A DNA stretch of 64,000 nucleotides from Lepus europaeus. Taxonomy: Eukaryota > Chordata > Mammalia > Lagomorpha > Leporidae. The notes beneath the pieces were generated by a model, which saw only the letters and a program-made list of their open reading frames with translations, did not search any database and was not told the origin of the DNA. Shown here one piece after another: positions 36,001-51,080 of the stretch. The translations under genes and the position numbers were made by a program. The stretch lies in assembly GCF_033115175.1 (NCBI RefSeq), contig NC_084837.1, forward strand, positions 6,276,266-6,340,265, written 5' to 3'. The first letter of the stretch is position 1. The number at the start of each line of letters is the position of its first letter.

Positions 36001-38499
36001 AAGGAGAGAGACGACAGAGACAGAGAGAAAGAAAAAGAGAGGAGGGGGTGAGGGGGACTCACATAAACCCAGTTCAAAAAAAAAAAAAAAATCATCACCT
36101 CTTCACCAGTGACTCGGGGAACGCAGAGGTGGCGAGATCCCAGTGCAGTCCAACCACGCCAGAGCCAATTAATTTTAAATCCTGAAGAATTATTCAGATT
36201 AAAATGTACAGAAGTTTCATTCTGCTATGCCTACGTGAGCCCAAAGTCGTTTCCCTTTAAGAGCTCCTTTTCTTTTAAAGTTGAATTTTAGGCAGCGAGG
36301 GCTCTTACACTAGGGGGCAGACAGATACTGTACTTGCTCCAATCTTCAGCAATTCTTTCCCTCCCAGCATATGCTCTGATTTAGCACTGTAAATTTTTCA
36401 GAGGACCCAACTCTGACAGCCCCTGGTGATTTTCAAAGTACCACAAGCCAGTGGTTAAAAATTGCATTGACTTGGAAGTTCAGAGGGACACAATGGAAGC
36501 CCCTTTCCCTATTCATGGAGCTCCAGTGTGGTGGAAGAGAAAAACACACACGGACGAGATTGGGGGAAAGGAGGAATTCAATGAATCCTGGTGGACAGAA
36601 CTGGTTTCCACTGAGTTCAGAGTTAAACTCGGCATTTGCTGGGGCCTGTATTCATAGTGTGATTTAATCTGTAAAGAATTACAGCCCATCCAGCCACTTT
36701 CCGCAAAAAAATCATATTCCTGGGTGTGTGTTTGTTTGTCTCCCCAGATTAAAAGAAATGCTATTCCAGCTTTCTCCAGCCAAATTAAAGCTTGTCATTC
36801 CTCTCATTAAAATAAATTTACATCTGCAATAAGAGACTGGCCTGGGTTTTCTTTAAAAAGAACAATATATTGATATTTATTGGTTAGCCTTTGAGGTTTT
36901 TAATCTTGGCATCAAGGCAAGCGAGCATCTCTGAAGAAGACATTTTAAAATATTTTTGTTTCTTTTTCCTTTGCAGTCTGCCATACCTATGTCTTCTTCT
37001 ATGCAGTAAAATTTACTACAATTCATATGGTGATTTTGAAAACCTTTTTGACAGCACTTCCATGACTGAATGAGTCTCAAAAATACAGAAACACCTCTGA
37101 CTTTATGGCAGCCCTGTGGTCGTGTGCCTGGCAGGCTCCAATTTCACAGGAGAGATGGCTTGGGAAATTCTTTATTTTCAATCTAAGGCCATCAGAGCGT
37201 ACTTCAGATTCCAAAAATCTCTACATGACCCATGGAAGCTGATCTCCCTTTTTTCTTTTCTTTTTTTTTTTTTAAATAAAAGGTGATGTTGCCGTGGACC
37301 GCTCCGCACTCAAGAGTCAAGATTAACATTTCCCTATAATCAATTATTCTCATCTATTAAATTGAGATGAGAATACCCATTAGATTTCCCATCTCGATTC
37401 CAGTCCCACTACATCTAGGCTGAGTTTGCCCCTAATTAACTGACGTTTGCGGCATTGGACAATTGCTCGAATCATAGAGGTTAGAAAGGAAGAGGAAAAA
37501 ACCCAAAACTGTCTCCTTTGAAATGATTTCTTTTCCATCCTTCTGGTCCTCTTCAGGAGAAAGTTATATTGTGTCTCTCATCAACCTGAAGTTCTCAGTC
37601 TGGCTTCACTCTGTGGTAATCTTATTAAACACCAGGTTTATCTTAGTTGAGGGTCCACTCTAGGGTGTTTTTTTTTTTTTTTTTAATACTTTCAAATAAT
37701 CCCAGCACCTGCAGCTTTAGCGAAAAGTGTGACTTCAGTGGAGAAAGAGTAAGGGCTAAGGAGTTTCAGGAGTAAAGTTTAAGTGGGATTTTTCCTTCCC
37801 TAAAAAACCAGCCCCTGGTTGCTTACGTCTAGTTCGTACCTCCTGTTCTGCCTATGTGTGTGCAAAGGGAATTGAACACAAACTACAATCTACACATGTC
37901 AATTAAATGTGGCGTTCCCTCTTTAAAATACCTTATCTCACCAATTTTTCGGGCTACCAGGGATGTGTTTCTGCAGTCGTCAATTTACTCCTTATAAGTG
38001 TTCATTTTTTTCCTAGGGCTCAGCGTCTTTTGTGTAAAATATTTTAATTGTTCATCAACCTGGTTGACTGGCGGTTTACAGTTTTTCTCGGTGCAGGGTG
38101 TGTCTGGTGGAATCATGATTTTCTGGTATCAGTATGAGAGAACCGTAGCCCAGGAAAAGGCTCGCGAATATACAGTGTATTCCAGAGGCGCAATTGTATA
38201 TATCTGATGTTTAAGACCAAACACCCTGGAGCTGAAAGACACGGGCCGCGGTCGGTCGATAGTTTTCGCACATGGGGGAGCAGGCTTTGAAGTTGTCGCA
38301 GGGGCTCTCCTGAGGGAGAAGTCTTGGCTTGTGCGCGGTTGCTGTGAGCCTTGGGCTGGTCTCACTTCCAGTTTGGGGCAGAATCTCTGGGTGTGTTTTA
38401 ATGACTGTATGAATGCTTAAAAGGGAGCCGAGGAACAATGAGGTCCGGCCTCAACTGTTCTGCGACGGAGGAACACAGTCGCCGAATTCTTTGTCTGCG
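36001..38499. other. NR2F2: Alternative-transcript intron between the two NR2F2 promoters
   Basis: AT-rich, SINE-free DNA with an A run (36076-36091), T runs (37259-37273, 37671-37684), the inverted repeat at 37345 and many TAAT cores. No exon is recognised. Confidence 0.55.
37345..37375. repeat. Perfect inverted repeat, 11-bp arms
   Basis: TATTCTCATCT, a 9-base spacer and AGATGAGAATA. It sits in AT-rich single-copy DNA between the two NR2F2 promoters. Confidence 0.85.
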
Positions 38500-39459
38500 T
38501 ACATTGACAAATGTGCATCCGATGCGTGTGCGCGGCGAGGCTGCGGCCACCCCCGCCTGTCCGTCAGCCGGCCGAGCGGCCTCTCCCCTGGCCCCACGAC
38601 CGGGCGCCAGGGCGCTGGCTTCGGAGTTTGCAAAGACCAGCGAGAGAGGATAAAGTTGGCGGAAACCGACTGCACTTGCGCCGTGACCAGGCGAGGAAGC
38701 CCACTTCTGCTTCTCAGCATCCGAGATGCTTACTTGGAGCAGTGAGATGTCAGGCCACCTACCCAAGAAACGTTAGCCCTGCCGAGAGCAGACGGGCACA
38801 CCAGGGCTTCCCCACCCCCACCCCCTTTAAAAAAAAGAGAGAGAGAGAGAGAGTTGGGGCGGGGGTGGGGGTGGGAAAAGAGCCACCTAACCGAGCCAGA
38901 GAACAGAGCCGACCCAGCGAAGGCTGTGCCACCGCCCGGATTTGGCCAAACCTTCCGTGTGGGGAACGCCCGCGGGCTCCGGTCGCCTCAGCGTCCCGCC
39001 CCCGCCCGCTGCCCCTCCGCGGAGAACTTTTCTCCGGCCCGGGCGCCACAGGCCACCGGGATGCGCCGCGAGTCCCCGGGCGGCGCGCCGCGCGGCATCG
39101 CCAAGTTGCGCGAGGCGAAGTCCCCGATTCCCTCGCGAGCCGCTCGCTCGCTCGCTCGCGGAGCCTTTAAGAGGCGTTGTGTGTGTGCGCGCCGCGCTCG
39201 GCTCCCCGCCGGGGCGGAAACCTCGGGTGCCGACCGCGCGGAGAGCTGGGGGCCGCGCTCCCCGGGGCCGGCGGGCGGGCGAGCGGCCGTGCGCCCATCT
39301 CCGCGTCCCGCCCCCCCCCACTCGCCCAGCCTCGGCGGCCCCGCCACGGCGCGGCCCCCGCGTCCCCGCCCCCAGCGCGCCCCGCGTCGCGGCCCCGCCA
39401 CGCCGCTCGCGCTAGGACCGGGCTGCGCCCGCGGGCCGCCATGGCGGGGCCGCCGCGCG

Positions 39460-39700
39460 CTCCGGCCAATGACGGCGAGGGGGCGGCGCGCGCGCGCCTG
39501 GCCAGGCCAACCCCGGCGGCTGCCTTATAAGGCGCGCCGTCGCCATGGCAACGTGCGCTAAGTTGCAGCAGTCGTGTCAAAGTTCACTATATAGAGAGCT
39601 CGGTGAGCCGATCGCGGAGAAGCCACTTCTGCCAGCCCCGGCGCCTATAAATCGCATTCCCTCCCGCGCCCCCCTTTTTAGCATATTTGATCACTTTGAT
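39460..39700 (+). promoter_or_regulatory. NR2F2: NR2F2 main core promoter with CCAAT, CArG/TATA, X-box, DR1-like and TATA motifs
   Basis: Within this GC-rich stretch the following are read directly: CCAAT at 39466-39470; CCTTATAAGG at 39523-39532, which is both TATA-like and a perfect CArG box; GTCGCCATGGCAAC at 39539-39552, a full match to the RFX X-box (GTNRCC-NN-RGYAAC); GTGTCA-A-AGTTCA at 39574-39586, a DR1-like nuclear-receptor site; CTATATAG at about 39587; and TATAAAT at 39646-39652. A start near 39.67-39.70 kb would follow the last TATA, but a start near 39.55 kb from the first is also possible. Binding is inferred, not shown. Confidence 0.7.
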
Positions 39701-39860
39701 GCTCTGTTCTTTTCTCTCCGCGGTGTGTGTGTGCGTGCGCGCGTGTGTGTTCGCCTCCTCCTCCTCCTCCTCGCCTGCTCCGGGCGCCGCGCTGCCTCTT
39801 CTGCCCCTCTCTCCCTCTCCGTCTCTCTCTCCCCTGCGCGCACCGAGGATGCGCTTCTAG
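39699..39860 (+). CDS. Upstream ORF 1 in the NR2F2 5' UTR (53 codons)
   Basis: ATG at 39699 opens MLCSFLSAVC and runs in frame through the GT repeat and a TCC run to TAG at 39858-39860; a second ATG at 39849 shares the stop. It lies at the very 5' edge of the likely transcript, so inclusion depends on the true start. Its low-complexity peptide matches no family, and any role would be in translational control. Confidence 0.35.
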   Translation: MLCSFLSAVCVCVRACVFASSSSSSPAPGAALPLLPLSPSPSLSPLRAPRMRF

Positions 39861-39929
39861 GTGGTGATCTGCCCTCCTTTCTCTCCTCTATCATTTCTCC
39901 CCCGCCGCCGGCGCCTTGACTCTTTCCCT

Positions 39930-40031
39930 ATGTGCGTGCGGCGGCGGCGGCAGCGGCAGCAGCAGCGGCTCCGGCGGCGGCAGCAGCAGCGGCGGCAGCA
40001 GCAGCGACTTCAGCGGCGGCGGCGGCGCTAG
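39930..40031 (+). CDS. Upstream ORF 2 in the NR2F2 5' UTR (33 codons, Arg/Gln-rich)
   Basis: ATG at 39930 reads MCVRRRRQRQQQR and stops at TAG 40029-40031. The peptide is a translation of the CGG/CAG repeat. Its length would vary with repeat size, and a scanning ribosome would meet it before the main ATG. Confidence 0.3.
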   Translation: MCVRRRRQRQQQRLRRRQQQRRQQQRLQRRRRR

Positions 40032-40230
40032 ACGCGGCGGCGGCGGCTCCGGCGGCTCCGGGCCCGACCCGGCGGCGGCTCCGGCGGCGGCGGCCCGCGG
40101 GGAGCGGCGGCGGCGGCGGCGGCCTCCACCCGGCGACAGCGGGCGGCGGCGGCCGCAGCGAGCGAGGCGCGCGCCGGGCGCCCGGGGCAGGCGGCGGCGG
40201 CGGCGGCGGCCCAGCGCCAGGACGACGCCG
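39936..40230. repeat. CGG/CAG triplet-rich tract in the NR2F2 5' UTR
   Basis: Interspersed CGG, CAG and CTC triplets, with the longest pure CGG runs about six units. Confidence 0.8.
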
Positions 40231-40256
40231 CGCAGCGCTCGACGCGGACCACTTTC

Positions 40257-40406
40257 ATGCTGATTCCCCCGGACCCGGGCAGCGCTCCGGCCACTCCGCG
40301 GGCCGCCGGCCTCCGCCCCGGCCTGCCGGGCTCCCTGGGCGCGCCCGCGCCCGGCGCCTCTGCTCTCCCAGTCCTCCTGATTTCGATGGCTTTCCTGAAT
40401 GGCTGA
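40257..40406 (+). CDS. Upstream ORF 3 in the NR2F2 5' UTR (49 codons)
   Basis: ATG at 40257 (weak context, TTTCATGC) reads MLIPPDPGSAPATPRAAG and onward to ISMAFLNG, then TGA at 40404-40406. Unlike the neighbouring frames it is not simple triplet repeat. An internal ATGG at 40386 shares the stop. It ends about 650 nt before the main ATG, leaving room for reinitiation. No known domain is recognised. Confidence 0.4.
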   Translation: MLIPPDPGSAPATPRAAGLRPGLPGSLGAPAPGASALPVLLISMAFLNG

Positions 40407-40440
40407 CTGTGGGCTGCCCTGGACTTGGCCCCCGGACAGT

Positions 40441-40540
40441 CGCCTCTCCTCCTCCTCCACCTCCTCCTCCTCCTCCTCCTCCTCGTCCTCGTCCTCCTCC
40501 TCCTCCTCCTCTTCCTTCTCCTCCTCCTCCAACTCCTCCT
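40441..40540. repeat. (TCC)n polypyrimidine tract in the NR2F2 5' UTR
   Basis: About 100 bp of CTCCTC units with a few CGT, CAC and TTC interruptions, all pyrimidine on one strand. Confidence 0.85.
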
Positions 40541-41055
40541 GGGCTGCACACCAGCTCTGAGAGCGAGAGAGTGAACGAGAGAGGGAGGGAGAGAGTGAGA
40601 GCGAGCGAGATCTTTGGAGAGATTTTTTTTTTTTTTTTTTTGCCTCCTACTTCTGTCTTGAAGCCAGACAATCGACTCGCAGCTCTCCCTCCCCTCCCTC
40701 TCTCCACGCTCTGCTCCCGCTCGCTCTCCCCTGTCCCCTTCCCCTCCCCTCCCGGCGGAAAGCCCCCCGAAACCAACAAAGCTGAGCCGAGGGAAACAAA
40801 CAAAACAAACACACCGGGCCAGACAAGCCATCGACACAACTTTGCAAAAGCAAAAACAAAAAAGGAAAAACTCACCAACCTCCACCAACTAGCCCTGAGC
40901 CACCCGGGGCGCCCTCCCGCGCCCTCTCGCACCCTCGCACACACAAAAGGCGGCGCGCAGGAGCCCGAGACCCGGGAGCCGCCGCCGCCGCCGCCGCCCC
41001 GCCGCCGCCGCCCGCAGCCAGGGGAGCAGGAAGTCCGGACGCAGCCCCCATAGAT

Positions 41056-46702
<5,647 letters not shown>

Positions 46703-47515
46703 ATAAATAAAATCAGAAGGGGGAGTGAAACAGAGAAAGAAAAGGCAAAAGACTGGTTTGTTTGCTTAATTTCCTTCTGTTAAGAAAGGATATAAAAGGA
46801 TGTTACAAGTTTGCTAAAAGAAGAGAGGGGAAGAATTTAATGGACTGTGAATTTCAAAAAAAAAAAAAGACTGTCAAATGAACTTTTACAGAATGCATTA
46901 AAAAAAAAAACTCCTGTGTCGGTCAGAACAACTTGCTACTTATCATTTTTGTATAAAAAGGAAATTAGTCTTTTTCTTTTTTTGGTAAATTTTTGAAAAA
47001 TATTGCTAAAAGTGCATTTAAGGAGATTGGGAGAAAATTAGCAGAATGGAGAAAGTAAGTCTTTTTTTTTCCAAATTATTAATTGTCCTGTGTCTATGTA
47101 CCTCTAGCTGTTCTTTTTTTGTACTTTTCTGGTTCCAAACCAGTTTATTCTGTGGTTCTATAATAAGTTTTGATATAATCTTGGCTTCTTAAAAACTGTG
47201 TATCATTAAAGTATATGTTCTGCAAGAATTAAAACTGAGTCCATGAAAATATCATAGGAAGACATAAAACTTTTGAAAGGCAACTCAGAGATGATGGAAA
47301 CGCACTTACAAGTGGTGACCAAAAATGTTAGGTGAAGTTGAGCACTCTTAATTAGAGAACGGGAGGAACCACAAACAACACTTAACTGCCCCCAGCCCCT
47401 CCCCCCAAAGACATGATGACAAACCTAGCTTTTTAAAAATATTTTAAGAAAGAGAATGAACTGTGGAATTTATTGGCAGCCAAGGAATGTGTCCAAGACA
47501 CATGCTGAGGTTTTG

Positions 47516-47521
47516 AATAAA
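47516..47521 (+). terminator. NR2F2: Proximal poly(A) signal AATAAA
   Basis: AATAAA occurs in TTTTGAATAAAAAGTG, followed about 15-30 bases later by T/G-rich sequence typical of a cleavage region. Use of this site would give a 3' UTR of roughly 0.83 kb. Confidence 0.5.
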
Positions 47522-49288
47522 AAGTGAACTTTTGTAATTTGAATTGGGTCCCTGCTTAGTTCTTGAATTGTTATGAAAATCCTATATCTGTTTGTATATT
47601 TGCAAACCCTTTGTATTATAATTGTTGATATTTTCCCTTTTTAAAAAAATACCATTGAAATCAGCATGACAAAATAACACTGTTGGCACTTATAGGTAAC
47701 GTGATTGATTCAGTATCTTAGAGTTTACAGTTTGTGTTTTAAAAAAAACTGAAGGTTTTTTTTTTAAGTGCAACATTTCTGTATACTGTAAAAGTTATAA
47801 TAACTGAACTGTTTGGTCGAGTCTTTGTGTGTTATATTCCAAGGAAAATTGAAAGTATTCAGAAATTAAAATATTATTTGATATCTGAAACCTGTTTGGC
47901 TGTCCCCAGTCACTGCTTTGCATCGCAAAGAGCCCCTTTAAAGCTCTCACTGAGCTGGGCCGGGGGTCTCCATTTGTTTACTCCCGTCAGACAGTTTGTT
48001 CAAAGGTGGACTAGTGTATTTGCCTGTTTAATTTGGGTGTGTTGGGGGGGGGGGAGAAGCTGAAGTTAATGGTTTATCTATGGTTTAGGAAGTGCCATAC
48101 TGATATAGTAAACCACCCCAATTCACCTAATCCTCCTTTTAATTAAAAATGGATTTTCCAGGAGAAAAAAAAAAGGGGGCCCTTATATTTGTCACACTTA
48201 AGTGCCTGCTTAGGGAAGGTATTGTGAAAAGTATTAGAAATCTTGAGATCAGTATCTATTTTATGATCAGAAAAAATACCCTTTTGTACATTTCTGACAG
48301 TCATGCAGAAGATCGTTCAAGCAAGTTAATCACAGCCTTATAAATAGAGGACAGTTGTTTGCAATGAGGTTTATTCCTTAAGTAGGTGCGATTTTTAAAA
48401 ATACTCTGTGGTTCTCGTCCAGTGTGGTTGTTGAGAGGATCTCACATTCAGTGATGGAGCGCTGAAGGGTCTGTTTTTCATGGATCTGTGATAACTTGGG
48501 CCTGCCTCTCCCCTCCCCCTCTACCTCCATTCTGTGAGAGCAGGAGCACAGGTCAAGGGAATCTTTTCCATGGGAGTTATGTACATAAAAAACACTTCGA
48601 CATTTGGACATTTCAGATTGTGTAGATACAATCTGTGCTGGTCTTGGGATCCTTTGTCCTTAAGAAGCCTAATTAAGAAAAAGCAGAGGAGGAAGGAAGG
48701 GGAGAGGGGGGAGAGAGAGAGAGAGAGAGAGAGGAATGAAGGAAGGAAACTTTGCAGGCTGTGGTGATTTGGAAGTAGTAACTATCTGTTTCAGTCTTTA
48801 TTGGTGCCCCCACCCCACCCCCTTCCCCCTGCTACTTCGTTCTCAGTGCTGGGAGCTTGCAATTTTGCTCTTCAAAATAGGTTTTCCAGGCTGCCCCCTC
48901 CAAACCCTTCACCGTGTTGTGGTTTAGCTCTCGGAGGGGGAGGTGGAAGAAAAGGGGATCATTTTACAAAGTGTGTTATGAACTTTGGTACTCACTGGGA
49001 GTCAGGACGCGGAGGACCGAGAACTCCGAGTTGTGCGCCCGAGCAGGCCGGGCTCCGGCGGACCCTCAGCTCCGCTCCCTAGCCAGAGCTGCCTTAGCCT
49101 GAGTGCTCGCGGCGCAGCGCCGCTGACCTGTGGGTCGAGGTTTTGTCGGCGGTTGTTTATTTTCTCCTCTTGCGAGTGCTATCCATATGAGTGTGAAGTT
49201 GCTCCACCGAGTAAAACACAGGCCCTTTTCCTTGTTTGTTTTGTGTTCGTTTATTGTAAACAGCCATTTGTTGTAAATTATTATTGGC

Positions 49289-49294
49289 ATTAAA
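49289..49294 (+). terminator. NR2F2: Candidate distal poly(A) signal ATTAAA
   Basis: ATTAAA sits in a short AT-rich block after T/GT-rich DNA and is followed by ATGATGTTC. It is the last convincing signal before sequence composition changes toward the next CpG island. Confidence 0.35.
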
Positions 49295-49728
49295 TTATAA
49301 TTTATGATGTTCAAAGCAAAAGACAGTCCCTGTTTTATTATGCTCGAAGCATGTGTTCCAGGCGTTGGAGCTCGCTCCTCTGTGTGCCGCTAAGTTTCAG
49401 CCAGGACCTGGGGGTCTGCAGGCAGGAGCAAACTAGGACTCATCCTTCTCCAAACGGCTAAAACAAAACCCCTTGTATATGTTTAGAGTGACTGGAGGAG
49501 GATCTGTTTAGAGTCTTGAGTTCGGTTTAAGTTTATTGCATTTAAAGAAAGTTTTTCTTTTCACGCTGAGTTAGAACAAAAGATCTTTGCTGCGACTGAA
49601 TTGGACAAAAGGCGAGGGCTGGGACCCAGTGAGTGCGTTCTGTGTGAAATTGACGAGATCTTTAAAAAAAAAAAAAAAGCTGCTAAACATGGCGACTCTT
49701 TCCCTGTAAGTGTCTCTTTTTCCTTGCT

Positions 49729-49760
<32 letters not shown>

Positions 49761-49799
49761 CCTCTCTCCATCTGATCTGAGCTCGCTTTATTTCTTTTC

Positions 49800-51080
49800 C
49801 CAGCCCCGCTCCCCTCCTCCCCTTGGCGCTCGGGGGTGTGTGCGAGCCGGGTGAGACGCGGAAGGCAACAATAGTGGGAGCAGGGCGAGGGGCGGCCGCT
49901 GCCCGGGCCACTTCGACTGAGCCCCGGGCCGGCGCCCGCTCGCGCGCCTCGCAGCGCAGCCCGCGCCGGGGGCTGGGGGCTGGGGGCCGCGGGCCGGGGC
50001 GCCCGTGCGGGAAGCGCCCGCCGCCGTGCAGCGGGAGCCGGCTTGCGCCTGCGGGGAGTGCGGGGCGCCGGGCGCGCGGAGCCGCGGCTCCGGGCGGCGC
50101 GGGCGGCGCGGGCGGCGGGCGGCGGGGGCGGGGGCCGGCCGCGGGGCTGAGCGTGAGAAGCGGCCTCGGAGCTCGCGGTGGACTCGGTGCTGTGAGCGCA
50201 GCCAACATGGCGTCTCCCATTGCACGGCGAGCGCCGGCTGCCAGGCACGGCAAGGGCCGGGTAATGGGAAACACATTGGTGACCAAAAGGACAAAAAAAA
50301 AAAAAAAAGGTGTGGGGGGTGCAGGCGGGGGGCGGGGGCCGCTGCAGGCCGCTGCGTCCGCAGGCAGAAAACCCTGCACTCCTCTGGCTAGCCAGGGAGC
50401 GCGGCCCTGGGTGACTACGTAATTAAAGTAGCCCGGGTCGTAGGGGGAACGCTGGCACCTCGGACCCTGCCCCCAGCCCCTCCCCAGCTTGGCTTCCGCG
50501 GAGTTGAATCCGTGTCTCCTCTCCCTCCGCCCCCCCCCCCCCCAAGAACCCAGGGAGAGGACTACAAGTCGGCCTCTGCCCAAGATCCTAAGTGTTGGCG
50601 AGCTGTAGGGGGAGGGGAGAAGCCGGTATTTACAGACCCCGGCCCGTGGCAGAGCGCATCCACGCAGGGGCTGCGCCTGGGTTTTGCGCGGGCCGGAGCC
50701 AAGCTGCGGAGGGGGGCGGGCCGCGAACCCCGCCGGACGTGGGCAGGACTTGCTGGCGCGAGTTGCCGAGGAGGAGCGACGGCTAAGGGCTGGGGGCTGG
50801 GGGCTGGGGGCGAGCGCCAGCCGGTTCCGGGCGGGTGGTCGCAGGCCCTGGGACCGTGCGGAGCCCTCGTGGACTGCGCCCCTAGCAGGAGCGCGTGTGC
50901 AGCGGAGGAGAGCGGGCGAGGGCGCCCGGGGGACGGGCCTGGCCTCCCGGAGAGGGTCTTCCGAGGGCCTCTGCAGAGACAGTCGCTGGGGACCGGGCCG
51001 GCTCTCGGCCGACCCGGGTTGGCTGGACTCACCCTATGTGTCCAGTTCCAGCCCCAGCCTGGAGACCCGGGGAGGGGAGC
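49800..51080. promoter_or_regulatory. Downstream CpG island with G-rich repeats and a YY1-like site
   Basis: This CpG-dense block starts about 0.5 kb after the putative end of NR2F2. It carries two GGGGGCT tandem runs (49968-49998 and 50787-50810) that fit G-quadruplex motifs, and AACATGGCGTC at 50204-50214, similar to a YY1 initiator. Frames of up to 340 codons on the minus strand are low-complexity Ala/Pro/Arg and not credible proteins. Confidence 0.55.

Larger units (their letters stand above)
39676..41055 (+). other. NR2F2: NR2F2 5' UTR (long, GC-rich, repeat-laden, with upstream ORFs)
   Basis: The interval lies between the presumed start and the ATG, about 1.4 kb. It contains an alternating GT/GC tract (39722-39750), CGG/CAG triplet runs (39936-40220), a CTCCTC tract (40441-40540), a T run (40623-40641) and GCC runs just before the ATG. 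The exact start is uncertain. The 1.1-kb frame open from 39932 to 41053 has no ATG and consists of GC-rich triplet translation, so I do not regard it as a gene. Confidence 0.65.
46703..49310 (+). other. NR2F2: NR2F2 3' UTR (end uncertain)
   Basis: AT-rich sequence follows the stop codon. Candidate poly(A) signals are ATTAAA at 47206, AATAAA at 47516 (GT-rich sequence follows) and ATTAAA at 49289. Two GCACTTA sites (47302 and 47686) match the miR-302 family as 7mer-A1 sites. The distal end near 49.3 kb is my best guess from recalled human transcript size; the proximal 47.5 kb end is equally plausible for short forms. Confidence 0.55.

Noticed and set aside
39932-41053. A 1.1-kb open frame across the NR2F2 5' UTR, ending just before the NR2F2 ATG
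   Set aside because: It has no ATG start, is translated triplet repeat (poly-Ala, Pro-rich), and is out of frame with NR2F2.
49561-50583. 340-codon minus frame in the downstream CpG island
   Set aside because: Runs through homopolymers (poly-Lys, poly-Phe from A/T runs) and GC-rich repeats; not protein-like.
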